Below are positions 1 to 7,743 of a stretch of 64,000 bases of DNA, piece by piece. The notes under the pieces were generated by a model. It was not told where the DNA came from. It was given only the letters and a program-made list of their open reading frames with translations, and made no database searches. Source of the DNA: Bradyrhizobium manausense (lineage in GTDB: Bacteria > Pseudomonadota > Alphaproteobacteria > Rhizobiales > Xanthobacteraceae); NCBI RefSeq assembly GCF_018131105.1, contig NZ_JAFCJI010000002.1:372001-436000 (forward strand), given 5' to 3'. The position numbers and the translations under genes were made by a program. The first letter of the stretch is position 1, and each line of letters opens with the position of its first letter.

Positions 1-345
1 GACCAACAGAAGCGTCACGACGTGCAGCGGATAAAGCCGCGAGAAACGCAGCACGAAGAATTTCCACCCGTCGAGCAGGCGACTGGCGACCGCGTCACGG
101 TATTTCCAGAAGAAAATGAAGCCGCTAATGCACCAGAATATCCGGACCGCATACGGGCCGCTTTGATAAAGGGGGCCGAAAAGCCAAAAGATCGGCAACC
201 GATCCTGAACAAGACCCACTTCCCTGTCGCCGACGAAGGCGAATTGGCGATAGTGGAATAATAAAATGGCAAAAGCGGTCAGGAAGCGCAACAGCTCCAA
301 GCCCAGAAGCTTGTTCGATCGGATTGCGACAGCCGCTGGCTTCAT
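1..345 (-). CDS. Acyltransferase family 3 (OafA/YrhL-like), N-terminal part
   Basis: The reverse strand encodes the N-terminal 115 residues of a membrane acyltransferase of the OafA/YrhL type, which acylates surface or exported sugars. Visible features are LGLELLRFLTAFAILLFHY in the first transmembrane helix, an RIFWCISGFIFFW helix and the family-typical RFSRLYPLH segment just before the window edge. The gene runs off the left end, so about two thirds of the protein is missing. Its ATG (345-343) overlaps the TGA of the upstream SGNH hydrolase gene (ATGA), which suggests translational coupling; an alternative ATG lies at 357. The pairing with an SGNH esterase supports a role in O-acetylation of a glycan, but the substrate cannot be deduced. 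Confidence 0.85.
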   Translation of the reverse strand, partial: MKPAAVAIRSNKLLGLELLRFLTAFAILLFHYRQFAFVGDREVGLVQDRLPIFWLFGPLYQSGPYAVRIFWCISGFIFFWKYRDAVASRLLDGWKFFVLRFSRLYPLHVVTLLLV

Positions 346-1016
346 TTCGAACCGCATGAGACCGATGCTCCCTTCAAGATGGCCTCATTCCAAAGCTCAT
401 ACCCGGCAGCGCTCAGATGTACTCCGTCGATCGTGTGCGGCGTCGGCAGCGGCGGCAAGGCAGCAAAGGTCGTGCCGCATCGGACAGCGAGTGCCGGCAG
501 AGCGACATTATAGCTGTCGATGAGCGGCGTGGCTTTTGCTCGCGTCAGGACGGGAAGACGAGATGATGCATCGAGCGGCGGAATCCCGAGCATGATCACA
601 TGGGCCGTCGCCTTCGAAAGCGTCGCTACGAGCGAGCCGTAGTTCGCCTCGAACTGCGGCAGGTCCCGCGCGGCCCCCAGCGCGTCGTTGATCCCCAGTG
701 CGATCACGATAGCGGCGGCGGTTTTGCCGTCGAGCGCATCCAGCAGCCAGTCGCCCAATTCGCTCGTCGTCGAGGCACCATCCAGGCCAGCGTTGACGAT
801 GGCATGCCCGCAGAGTTCGCGCGGCAGCGTAGACGCTTCGACAATGCTGTCGCCCAGAACGATGATGGGATTATCGATCCGGCTCAGCGTGTAATAAAGG
901 ATCGTTTGCCGGCTCCGACGGTGCGACTCCGCAACGGCCTGCTTCTTGGCAATGGAGGTTGCGACCGAAACAGCGCCGATCGCAAGAACTGCAAAGCCGA
1001 GCAGCATTCGGTTCAT
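342..1016 (-). CDS. SGNH/GDSL-type hydrolase with N-terminal membrane anchor
   Basis: This 224-residue protein has an N-terminal hydrophobic segment (about residues 4-20, signal peptide or anchor) and the SGNH esterase blocks in order. The nucleophile block is VLGDSIVE (about residues 53-60), the Asn/Gly block is ALGINDALG, and the catalytic Asp/His block is DGVHLSAAGYELW near the C-terminus. Such enzymes remove or transfer acyl groups on carbohydrates or lipids outside the cytoplasm. Its stop overlaps the start of the acyltransferase 3 gene, so the two are probably co-translated and may act on the same glycan. The Shine-Dalgarno sequence is weak. The substrate is unknown. Confidence 0.85.
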   Translation of the reverse strand: MNRMLLGFAVLAIGAVSVATSIAKKQAVAESHRRSRQTILYYTLSRIDNPIIVLGDSIVEASTLPRELCGHAIVNAGLDGASTTSELGDWLLDALDGKTAAAIVIALGINDALGAARDLPQFEANYGSLVATLSKATAHVIMLGIPPLDASSRLPVLTRAKATPLIDSYNVALPALAVRCGTTFAALPPLPTPHTIDGVHLSAAGYELWNEAILKGASVSCGSK

Positions 1017-1148
1017 GGACGCACTCGAACATATCAGTGGTTCAAACAGCGAATGATAGGCCGGTGAAAGTTAAGACAATCCGCCAGCGATCGGCGAAAT
1101 GACCCGTGATCGACCCGCAACGGGCATGTTCGGACTGCCTATTCCTCG

Positions 1149-2651
1149 TCAATGTCCCATAGCCGGTCGCGTATAGACGCTCTCGTAAAGGCCGGTGTGC
1201 TCCTCCTTCCAACCGCGCCTTCCGACGAGGAACTGCCTCAGTTGTTCGTGCCCCGTCAGCCACAACACAGCGTCGATGCGGTATTTCTGGAGGACGTCAT
1301 CCCAGCTGCGTTCATCGACTTCCCAGTGAACGAGCTTGAAATAGTCGCGCAACAGTTCGTCTGGGTAGGCGGTTGCGGCCCGGCCGTCTACAAACAGGGG
1401 GACTGATCCATGGGTGAGGAGGATCAGATATCCTCCCACGTTCCAGTGGTTGAGCACGCGCGAATGCGCGAGATGTGTTTGCAGATATTCGGCGTCCTGC
1501 TCCGACAGCATCTCGGGCAACGCCACAGCCGGCCCGATCTGGACGACAACGAGCGGCAGGACACATGCAGCAACGAGTGAGGCGGTCAGGAGAGCCTGTT
1601 GGATTTTCAACTGGGGTAGCCGCCTGGGAAGAAGTTGATCGAGGTGCAGAGCGACCGGGACCGCCGAAAATAGAAAGAAGAACGACATGTATCGAAACTG
1701 GTGGAGGCCGAGCGCAAGAAACATCCAGGACAGGATGCGCATTTCCAGCCGAATGTTGGATGAGGCGCGGTAGCGGATCTCCAACGCAGCAAACGCAAGA
1801 ATGTAGATCATTCCGGGAATGCTGCCGGGAAGTTCGATGTTGTGCGAATACGGCAGCCATTCGCCGATATTGCCTTGGACGAAGTGACCCAGGGTGGCTG
1901 CCACACCTTGGTAGATCTGCCAGCCCAGCGGATTCACGAACGTTGCGGCAAAGCAGAGGCCGCCCGCCAGCACTATGGCTTTGAGCTTATTCCAATCGCG
2001 CCGGATCAGGGCTCCGCCGCCAAACACGGCGAGGATCATGAAGCCGAGCACAAATCCACCGTGGAGATTGACCCAGAGCATCATCAGCAAAGGGAGCCAC
2101 AACAGCTTCGCCGACCGCAGACATTCGCGGTAGAAGATGACGCTGAACAGCATTGTCGCGACATTCGGGGATGCCGCCAGGTAGATGTTGGGGGCCGCTT
2201 CGTAGGCCGGATACAGCAGGCACCCCACAAACACTGCGATGCAGGTTGCGAGTGCAGAGGCTCCGCTTATGAGGCATGCGGACGTGAGATACCCGACGAT
2301 CAGCGCTCCGCACGCCACAACCAGGGCGATGAGGCCTCCATATCCGGCAAACTCGAAGATGAAGCTGGCGATGACATCCCAGAGCCAGGAAAGGTTGAAC
2401 CATTGCTTGGTTCCGAGCGTGAATGCCCACGGGTCCTGGAACGGGATGCGAGCTTCGCTTCTAATCAGCTCACCAGCGGCAAGATGCCAGCCCAGATCAT
2501 AATGGCTCAGGAGAAGTGAAGCGTTGGAAGCATAGAAGACGCTCAAGAGCGAGATCAGGAATGCATATGTCCCGAGTACTCGCGATGACAGCAGGCCTCT
2601 TACAGGTGATCTCGCAAACGCCTCACGCAGCCAAAAAGTCCGATCACCCAT
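1149..2651 (-). CDS. Polytopic membrane protein of unknown function
   Basis: This 500-residue protein has roughly ten hydrophobic segments and a soluble C-terminal domain of about 120 residues. The loop after the first helix contains SHYDLGWHLAAGEL, and the soluble part contains HWNVGGYLI and PLFVDGRAATAYPDELL. This layout resembles uncharacterised GT-C-like membrane proteins of envelope polysaccharide regions, in which an acidic loop after helix 1 is important. I do not recognise a named family with confidence. The ATG at 2651 is chosen because GGAAG lies a suitable distance upstream; a longer reading from 2735 would add 28 residues that look non-coding. The gene lies upstream of the SGNH/acyltransferase pair on the same strand with a 132-base gap, consistent with an envelope-glycan cluster. 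Confidence 0.7.
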   Translation of the reverse strand: MGDRTFWLREAFARSPVRGLLSSRVLGTYAFLISLLSVFYASNASLLLSHYDLGWHLAAGELIRSEARIPFQDPWAFTLGTKQWFNLSWLWDVIASFIFEFAGYGGLIALVVACGALIVGYLTSACLISGASALATCIAVFVGCLLYPAYEAAPNIYLAASPNVATMLFSVIFYRECLRSAKLLWLPLLMMLWVNLHGGFVLGFMILAVFGGGALIRRDWNKLKAIVLAGGLCFAATFVNPLGWQIYQGVAATLGHFVQGNIGEWLPYSHNIELPGSIPGMIYILAFAALEIRYRASSNIRLEMRILSWMFLALGLHQFRYMSFFFLFSAVPVALHLDQLLPRRLPQLKIQQALLTASLVAACVLPLVVVQIGPAVALPEMLSEQDAEYLQTHLAHSRVLNHWNVGGYLILLTHGSVPLFVDGRAATAYPDELLRDYFKLVHWEVDERSWDDVLQKYRIDAVLWLTGHEQLRQFLVGRRGWKEEHTGLYESVYTRPAMGH

Positions 2652-3206
2652 ACTGCACTTCCGCTTCCAAGGCACCGCGCACTTCCAACCGCCTGCGGGT
2701 GGTTGCGCGCATGAGCCCTGATTACGGGAGCGCATCTAAAGTAGAGTAAAGAAAGGTTGCGCAACCTCGTACCTGCGCGCAAAAGGAATAATTGATTAAT
2801 AGATGCTTTACGAAAGGCTCAGGCAGCCGCGCAGCCATGCGCTCGCCGAAACGGCAAGGAAAGCCGTTCGCCAAAATCCGGCGCGTTCGGCATCTTATCG
2901 GTGCTGGTCTGTGCCCTTGCTTATCTCGGCCGCGGCGCAGAGGCGCGCGTAGTCGCTCTTTGGCGCCGGACATGCACATGTTTGGTCGGGCAAACTGCCG
3001 AGGGCAGCTCTTGAGCCCTTCGGCGAAGCTGCGACTCGCAAGCTTGAAGTCCACGCGCGGGCCTAGCGGACGTGAATTGCTCGCATTGCTTCTCTTACTC
3101 GGAGCAGACGTCATCCGGGACATTTGGCTTGACCGGTACTCGGATCGAGGCTGACAATCAGGCGGGTCGGCTCAGCAGATCGTCACAGCATGTGAGAGGC
3201 AGGGCT
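2652..3206. other. Intergenic region between divergent genes, 555 bases
   Basis: This stretch separates the minus-strand membrane protein gene from the plus-strand flavoprotein gene. Its first part (about 2735-2815) is noticeably AT-richer than its surroundings, which fits promoter DNA. Open readings exist on both strands but their composition is biased and no family or good ribosome site is visible. I see no RNA gene, insertion sequence or clear operator. Confidence 0.5.
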
Positions 3207-4604
3207 ATGGATGGTCGTGTCATCGAAGCTGACTATGTCGTGGTCGGGGCAGGCGCCGCCGGGATGGCTTTCACGGACACGCTGCTGCACCACGGCACAT
3301 CCACGATAGCGATCATTGACGCGGGCCCCGGGCCGGGCGGTCACTGGAATTATTCATACCCGTTCGTCAAACTTCATTTGCCTTCACACCACTATGGCGT
3401 GGAGTCCCGGGTGCTGGGCGACAGCTCGCTCATTCGTGGGGGCCTGAATGACGGCCTATTGTCGATGGCGTCGGGGGCCGGCATCGTGTCGTATTATCAC
3501 GAGGTCATGGAGCACGTATTCCTGCCGACCACGCGGGTTTCCTACTTTCCGATGACGCGGTTCGATCGGCACGGGCACGCCATCTCTCTGGTCACCGGAC
3601 GGAGGAGCCCGGTCAAAGCGCGCAAGAAATTCGTCGATGCAACATATGCGGCGGTCGAGGTGCCAAGCGTGCATAGCCGCAAGTTTCAAATACAGGGCGC
3701 GCGATGCATCCCCGTCAACGATCTGACCAGAGTTTCGGGGGAGACGCGTCGCTATTGCATCATCGGCGGAGGGAAGACCGCAGTCGATGCGTGCCTGTGG
3801 CTGCTTCAGAATGGCGCCGATGCAGACTGCATCAGATGGATTGTCCCGCGCGATGCCTGGTGGATCGATAGATCGAAAGTGCAGTTCACATCCGATTTTT
3901 TCGAGACGTCCTTCACGTTTGTCGCGGATCAGATGGAAGCGATCGGCGGGGCAGAGTCTATCGGCGATCTGTTCCTGCAATTCGAGCAGCGTGGATTATG
4001 GCATCGTATCGATCGCTCGATCACTCCCACGATGTTCCATGGCGCGACAATATCAGAAGGTGAACTGGCGCAATTGCGATCGATCAAGGACGTTGTCCGA
4101 AAAGGGCACGTCCTGGCGATTTATCGAGACCGCATCGTGCTTGAACAGGGGAACGTCGCCGCAGACGACGACTGGTTGTACGTTGATTGTACTGCCGCCG
4201 GGATTCCTCCTCGCGAGCCGAAGGTGATATTCGAGCCGGAAAAGATCACCCTGCAATGGGTGAAATGGGGAAGGCCAGTCCTGAGCGCCGCCATCCTGGG
4301 CTATGTTGAGGCAACCATCGATGGTGACGATCTCAAGAACGAACTTTGTCAACCAATCTCACCGCCGCGGACTCCCGCCGACTGGGTGGGCATGTTCATT
4401 GCGACCGCGCGAAACGAGAAGCGCTGGTCGTCGCAGCATGGTTTGGCAAAATGGGTTCGCTCCTTGCGACTCGATATGGGAGCCAAGACCGCTTCGGAGG
4501 TCTCGCCAGATGACGCGGGTCGCGTGGCTATTTTGCAGCGCGTGAGACGAGCTCACCAAACCGCGGTGGTGAACGCGACGCGACTCGTCGCTGAGGCCGG
4601 CTGA
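3207..4604 (+). CDS. FAD/NAD(P)-dependent oxidoreductase (flavin monooxygenase-like)
   Basis: This 465-residue soluble protein begins with a dinucleotide-binding fold, YVVVGAGAAGMAF (about residues 10-22), followed by an acidic beta-strand end (IIDAGPGPGGHW). A second nucleotide-binding glycine motif, YCIIGGGKTAVDACLWLL, lies near residues 181-198. Two Rossmann motifs in this order match flavin-containing monooxygenases and related NAD(P)H-using flavoproteins. The ATG at 3207 follows an AGAGGCAGGG ribosome site; the open frame extends upstream to 3072 but that part has no protein-like features. Two minus-strand genes, a cupin and a cyclase-like hydrolase, converge on it. The substrate cannot be inferred. 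Confidence 0.75.
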   Translation: MDGRVIEADYVVVGAGAAGMAFTDTLLHHGTSTIAIIDAGPGPGGHWNYSYPFVKLHLPSHHYGVESRVLGDSSLIRGGLNDGLLSMASGAGIVSYYHEVMEHVFLPTTRVSYFPMTRFDRHGHAISLVTGRRSPVKARKKFVDATYAAVEVPSVHSRKFQIQGARCIPVNDLTRVSGETRRYCIIGGGKTAVDACLWLLQNGADADCIRWIVPRDAWWIDRSKVQFTSDFFETSFTFVADQMEAIGGAESIGDLFLQFEQRGLWHRIDRSITPTMFHGATISEGELAQLRSIKDVVRKGHVLAIYRDRIVLEQGNVAADDDWLYVDCTAAGIPPREPKVIFEPEKITLQWVKWGRPVLSAAILGYVEATIDGDDLKNELCQPISPPRTPADWVGMFIATARNEKRWSSQHGLAKWVRSLRLDMGAKTASEVSPDDAGRVAILQRVRRAHQTAVVNATRLVAEAG

Positions 4605-4652
4605 AGGTCTGTCCTTGGCCTGAAGCGAACTTTTCGCTTTGCGCATCCAATG

Positions 4653-5213
4653 TCAGCCTTCAAGCGGCGCGTTTGCGGCCTTCGAGGCAGTCTGCGCGAA
4701 TTTTTCGTACAGCGGCCAGTCCAGCGCGTGTTCTTCCAACGTTTCCGGATTCCACATGCGACGCTCCAGTGTGAAAATGTCGCCGCCATAAACGTGCAGG
4801 CCGGTTGCAGGTGCACTGCTACGGCACTGAACCACGTGAACGGTTTCTGAGGGTATGGTCAGTATCTCACCGCGGGTCAGCGTCGCCTCTCCTGCTCTCC
4901 GCAGCTTGCCATTTTCTCGCTCGTAGAGCGTATTTTTTTCTTCACCCGACAATTGCAGAATCGTGGCCCATGTTCCGTGGTTATGCGGCGGCGTGCGACG
5001 CCCAACAGGAAAACACACCTTGAGCAGCGTAACTTGCGGCGAACGGTAAAACAGCTGCCCCGCATTGCCGCCCGTGCCGGAGATATAGTCCAGCAAACTC
5101 TCGAGGGCTTCCACCCGTCCACGCAGGGATTCGAGAATTTCGCGCACCGCATCCATCGGGTTGGCGCTTTCGCCTGCCCTCCCGAAGCTCGCTACGAGTT
5201 CATGCACTTTCAT
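4653..5213 (-). CDS. Cysteine dioxygenase-like cupin metalloenzyme
   Basis: This 186-residue protein belongs to the double-stranded beta-helix (cupin) superfamily and resembles thiol dioxygenases. The first metal-binding motif is visible as PPHNHGTWATILQLSGEE (about residues 75-92) and a later histidine as IPSETVHVVQCRS (about 119-131). Enzymes of this type use Fe(II) to oxidise the sulfur of small thiols such as cysteine or 3-mercaptopropionate. It lies 43 bases downstream of the cyclase-family gene on the same strand, so the two probably form an operon. The exact thiol substrate, or a different cupin activity, cannot be excluded. Confidence 0.75.
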   Translation of the reverse strand: MKVHELVASFGRAGESANPMDAVREILESLRGRVEALESLLDYISGTGGNAGQLFYRSPQVTLLKVCFPVGRRTPPHNHGTWATILQLSGEEKNTLYERENGKLRRAGEATLTRGEILTIPSETVHVVQCRSSAPATGLHVYGGDIFTLERRMWNPETLEEHALDWPLYEKFAQTASKAANAPLEG

Positions 5214-5256
5214 GGCGCTCTCCAGTACATCGGCGGAAGGGGTGAGCTACATAAGC

Positions 5257-5994
5257 CTACGAGAATGCGCGAGCCAGGACGCGCGCAGGTGCTCCGTCGC
5301 AACCCTCGATCGGTAGCGGGCAAAATAGAAACTCCACTCTTCGGCCGCCCAATTTGTGAAGGTTAGCTATCTGCTCCGAGATCAAGACGCCATCCTTGAG
5401 GAGCGCACAGTGTACCGGAAACTGAAAGTCCTCGGGACGCAGGTCATAAGGAAGATCCGGCGTGGCGGTGTCTACCGCTATCAGCTTGACCTTCTGATCA
5501 ACCAGCCATTGTGCGGCTTCAACCGAGAGATACGGATGTCGATTCCACTCGGGCGTTCCCCAACGTCCACTCCAGCCTGTGTCTATGGCGACGATATCGC
5601 CCGGTTCTATTGTTGGATTCGCAGCGGCAAGATCGTCGATCCCGATCTCTTCGTTGACAGCCTTTTCGAGGCGAATGACGACCCCTTCGCCTGTCATCCG
5701 CTCGAGCGGTATCTCGTCCATTCCGGGACCATCAACATAAAAATGCCTCGGGGCGTCGACGTGAGTGCCCATGTGCACGATTGTCTCCATCTGGGTGACA
5801 TTCAGCGGCCGTTCCGGCATCTGCGCAAAATATGAAAACTTCGGCGGAGAAAATGCTGCGGAACGCGGTACTGACACCGAGAACGGGTGGGTGAGATCGA
5901 CCCAATTCCCGTCCGCTTTTTGAATTGTCCTTGGTGGTAGCTCCGACCAGCCGCGCCATCCAGTGCGGCCTTTGACAGCAGGACTTTCGCACAT
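5257..5994 (-). CDS. Cyclase family protein (kynurenine formamidase-like metal hydrolase)
   Basis: This 245-residue protein carries the family signature HMGTHVDAPRH (residues 74-84), which binds zinc in bacterial arylformamidase (KynB) and related hydrolases. Other family features are WVDLTHPFSV near residue 31, IDTGWSGRWG near residue 139, and the C-terminal ALLKDGVLISEQIANL region. KynB itself is shorter (about 210 residues), so this is more likely one of the many amide or lactone hydrolases of the family than a certain kynurenine enzyme. The ATG at 5994 follows GGGAGAACGAAA, a good ribosome site. It is the promoter-proximal gene of a two-gene unit with the cupin. Confidence 0.8.
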   Translation of the reverse strand: MCESPAVKGRTGWRGWSELPPRTIQKADGNWVDLTHPFSVSVPRSAAFSPPKFSYFAQMPERPLNVTQMETIVHMGTHVDAPRHFYVDGPGMDEIPLERMTGEGVVIRLEKAVNEEIGIDDLAAANPTIEPGDIVAIDTGWSGRWGTPEWNRHPYLSVEAAQWLVDQKVKLIAVDTATPDLPYDLRPEDFQFPVHCALLKDGVLISEQIANLHKLGGRRVEFLFCPLPIEGCDGAPARVLARAFS

Positions 5995-6139
5995 TTTCGT
6001 TCTCCCGATGGCAGTCGCAAAATCTCAAAGATCATCGCGGGAATTGCAAGGCGAGCGAAGGGGCATGCTGGCCGGGCGCTTCGGTGCTATAATACGCGTA
6101 TTTCATTGTGCAGATGCCTGTCTCAAAGGGAGGCTTGTC

Positions 6140-6601
6140 ATGCAGTCATTTCGAGGATGTGCATTCGCCGCGCTCTCACTGAGCATCGTGACGTCGTTTC
6201 CTTCCGATGCACTGGCCGAACCGAAAGCAGAGGTTGCGGCTGCCACTTCAGCATGGGGACAGGCGCTTGCCGATCCCGAAAAGGTCTCATCGCTTTACTC
6301 GGACGAAGCAGTCCTTTGGGGGACGATGTCACCGACCATTCGGTCCGGTCGAGCGGCGGTACGAGATTATTTCGCAGGCGCTGCAAAAGCGCTGCCCGAC
6401 CTCAAGGTCACGTTCGGGGATCAAATGATCCGTGTCTACGGAAACGCGGCAGTCAACTCCGGCTATTACACATTTTCCTGGGTCAAGGACGGAGAGACGA
6501 AGAGCTTGCCCGCACGCTACAGTTTCACGTACGTCAAAGATGGTGATCGCTGGCTCCTTGTGGATCATCATTCCTCAGCGTTGCCGTCGCCTCCGAAATG
6601 A
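6140..6601 (+). CDS. Secreted NTF2-like (SnoaL/DUF4440-type) protein
   Basis: This 153-residue protein starts with a signal peptide (about residues 1-26, ending at DALA before EPKAEV). The mature part has the NTF2 cone-fold pattern: helix EVAAATSAWGQALADPEKVSSLYSDEAVLWG, then RSGRAAVRDYF, and beta-strands ending in DGDRWLLVDHHSS. Such proteins occur as isomerases, ketosteroid-like enzymes or simple binding folds in the periplasm, and a specific role cannot be deduced. The ATG at 6140 follows AAAGGGAGG, a strong ribosome site, so upstream in-frame starts are unlikely. The gene is monocistronic and diverges from the cyclase/cupin operon. Confidence 0.75.
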   Translation: MQSFRGCAFAALSLSIVTSFPSDALAEPKAEVAAATSAWGQALADPEKVSSLYSDEAVLWGTMSPTIRSGRAAVRDYFAGAAKALPDLKVTFGDQMIRVYGNAAVNSGYYTFSWVKDGETKSLPARYSFTYVKDGDRWLLVDHHSSALPSPPK

Positions 6602-6723
6602 GTTCGTCCCAGGCAGGCGAGCGGTGAACGTTGCGATGTACGTGTGGCTCCTGGCGGACGCGGCGCCGCATTGGACCGATGATCGCTCGCCTTACCGCGG
6701 CGTGACACCAGTCGAACTGAGCG

Positions 6724-7056
6724 TCAGCCTCGCTGATTTCGTCTGCGAGCTATTTGCACACGAAAGCCCTTCGCCTCGATCGCGTGGATGAGATCCTGAA
6801 GATCGGGTGGCGGTGCTTGATCGGGGGCTGCAGCTTCGGCGCGCGGCTCCATCAGCGCAGATGGATCGACACCAAAAATTTGCGCTACACGCTGGACTGT
6901 CGGGGCAATCGGAACGCGCTGCCGGTTTTCCCACAGCCACACAGAAGCCGTGGAGACGCCGAGTTGGTCGGCCAACGCGACGAGCGTCATCTTCCTGGCG
7001 TGTCGAAGCTCGCGAAGGCGTGCTCCGAAATTTCGATTCTTGCTCGTCCTTGGCAA
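6724..7056 (-). CDS. XRE-family helix-turn-helix regulator
   Basis: This protein of about 110 residues has an N-terminal Cro/CI-type helix-turn-helix: FGARLRELRHARKMTLVALA, then DQLGVSTASVWLWENRQRVP, followed by the typical TVQRVAQIFGVDPSALM end. The C-terminal tail (AAAPDQAPPPDLQDLIHAIEAKGFRVQIA) is short and could mediate dimerisation. No ATG precedes the domain, so translation probably begins at TTG 7056, six bases after GGGGAG; another TTG at 7062 lies too close to that site. Its targets are unknown. Confidence 0.8.
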   Translation of the reverse strand: MPRTSKNRNFGARLRELRHARKMTLVALADQLGVSTASVWLWENRQRVPIAPTVQRVAQIFGVDPSALMEPRAEAAAPDQAPPPDLQDLIHAIEAKGFRVQIARRRNQRG

Positions 7057-7264
7057 CCTCAACTCCCCAGAGTCGAGTGCCTACGGGTTACCGAGCGTTC
7101 CCGATACAAGATATGTTAATGCAGGCGTGCGGGCCCTGGCGCCCTTGGGACCCGCCGGCTATGGGCGTCGCGCACCTGTTCGCCGGCGGTCCTTTCGGGC
7201 ACGCCTGTTTCGAGGCGAGCGGCAGTCAAAGCCGCACTTTGCCCAAAGTTCCCGCGCCGCCGGT

Positions 7265-7591
7265 CTAGTGAATGGGCGCGAGGTTCAGCTCTTTGATCCG
7301 ACCGGCGGCGTCGAACGCAAACAGCGCGTTCACGATGCCTGCACTCGTGACGTAAGAGAGGATGGTTCCATCGTCATAGGGATTGAGATCGTCCAACGTG
7401 CCTGCCGGATACTCGCGAATGCGATCGACCCAATCGGCACGAAGCGCCTCGCGGCCGGTGATGGTCTTGACCGAGCCGCAACCGCAGCGAACCACGGCAT
7501 CTTCGGCATACATTTCCAAAATCGATTCAATATCGCCTGCGCGGTAGGCATCGAGCCAGTCAACCGCTACGGCCATCGGGTCAAAGGACAT
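7265..7591 (-). CDS. NTF2-like nuclear transport factor 2 family protein
   Basis: This 108-residue cytoplasmic protein matches the small SnoaL/NTF2 fold. It contains AVDWLDAYRAGDIESILEMYAEDAVVRC, the REALRADWVDRIREYPAG helix and a C-terminal beta-strand FDAAGRIKELNLAPIH. It has no signal peptide, unlike the NTF2-like protein at 6140. The ATG at 7591 follows GAGG with eight bases of spacing; a GTG three codons upstream is less likely. The function could be a small-molecule isomerase or hydratase, but nothing in the neighbourhood indicates which. Confidence 0.7.
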   Translation of the reverse strand: MSFDPMAVAVDWLDAYRAGDIESILEMYAEDAVVRCGCGSVKTITGREALRADWVDRIREYPAGTLDDLNPYDDGTILSYVTSAGIVNALFAFDAAGRIKELNLAPIH

Positions 7592-7743
7592 ATTCCACAC
7601 CTCAATACCGTCAAAAATCGCGATTTAGGTAGGGTTAAGCCTGCTAAGTCTCTTTCTACCAACGATTAATTGTATTTTAATGCCCCTACCCGGCCCCGGC
7701 CATATGCCGAAGGACATAGATCGCCGGGCCGAGGCAGTGCCCC

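Noticed and set aside
2722..3123. Open frames of 120 to 133 codons on both strands in the 555-base gap before the flavoprotein gene
   Set aside because: Neither has a family motif or a convincing ribosome site, and the composition looks like GC-rich non-coding DNA. They are not reported as genes.
6088..6093. TATAAT sequence 52 bases before the NTF2-like gene at 6140
   Set aside because: It matches a -10 box, but at 17 bases spacing the -35 region is poor (ATGCTG), so a promoter is not claimed.
7113..7268. Possible 52-codon plus-strand gene starting MLMQACGPWRPWD
   Set aside because: The sequence before the ATG has no ribosome site, and the frame overlaps the end of the convergent NTF2-like gene by four bases. 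No known family is seen.
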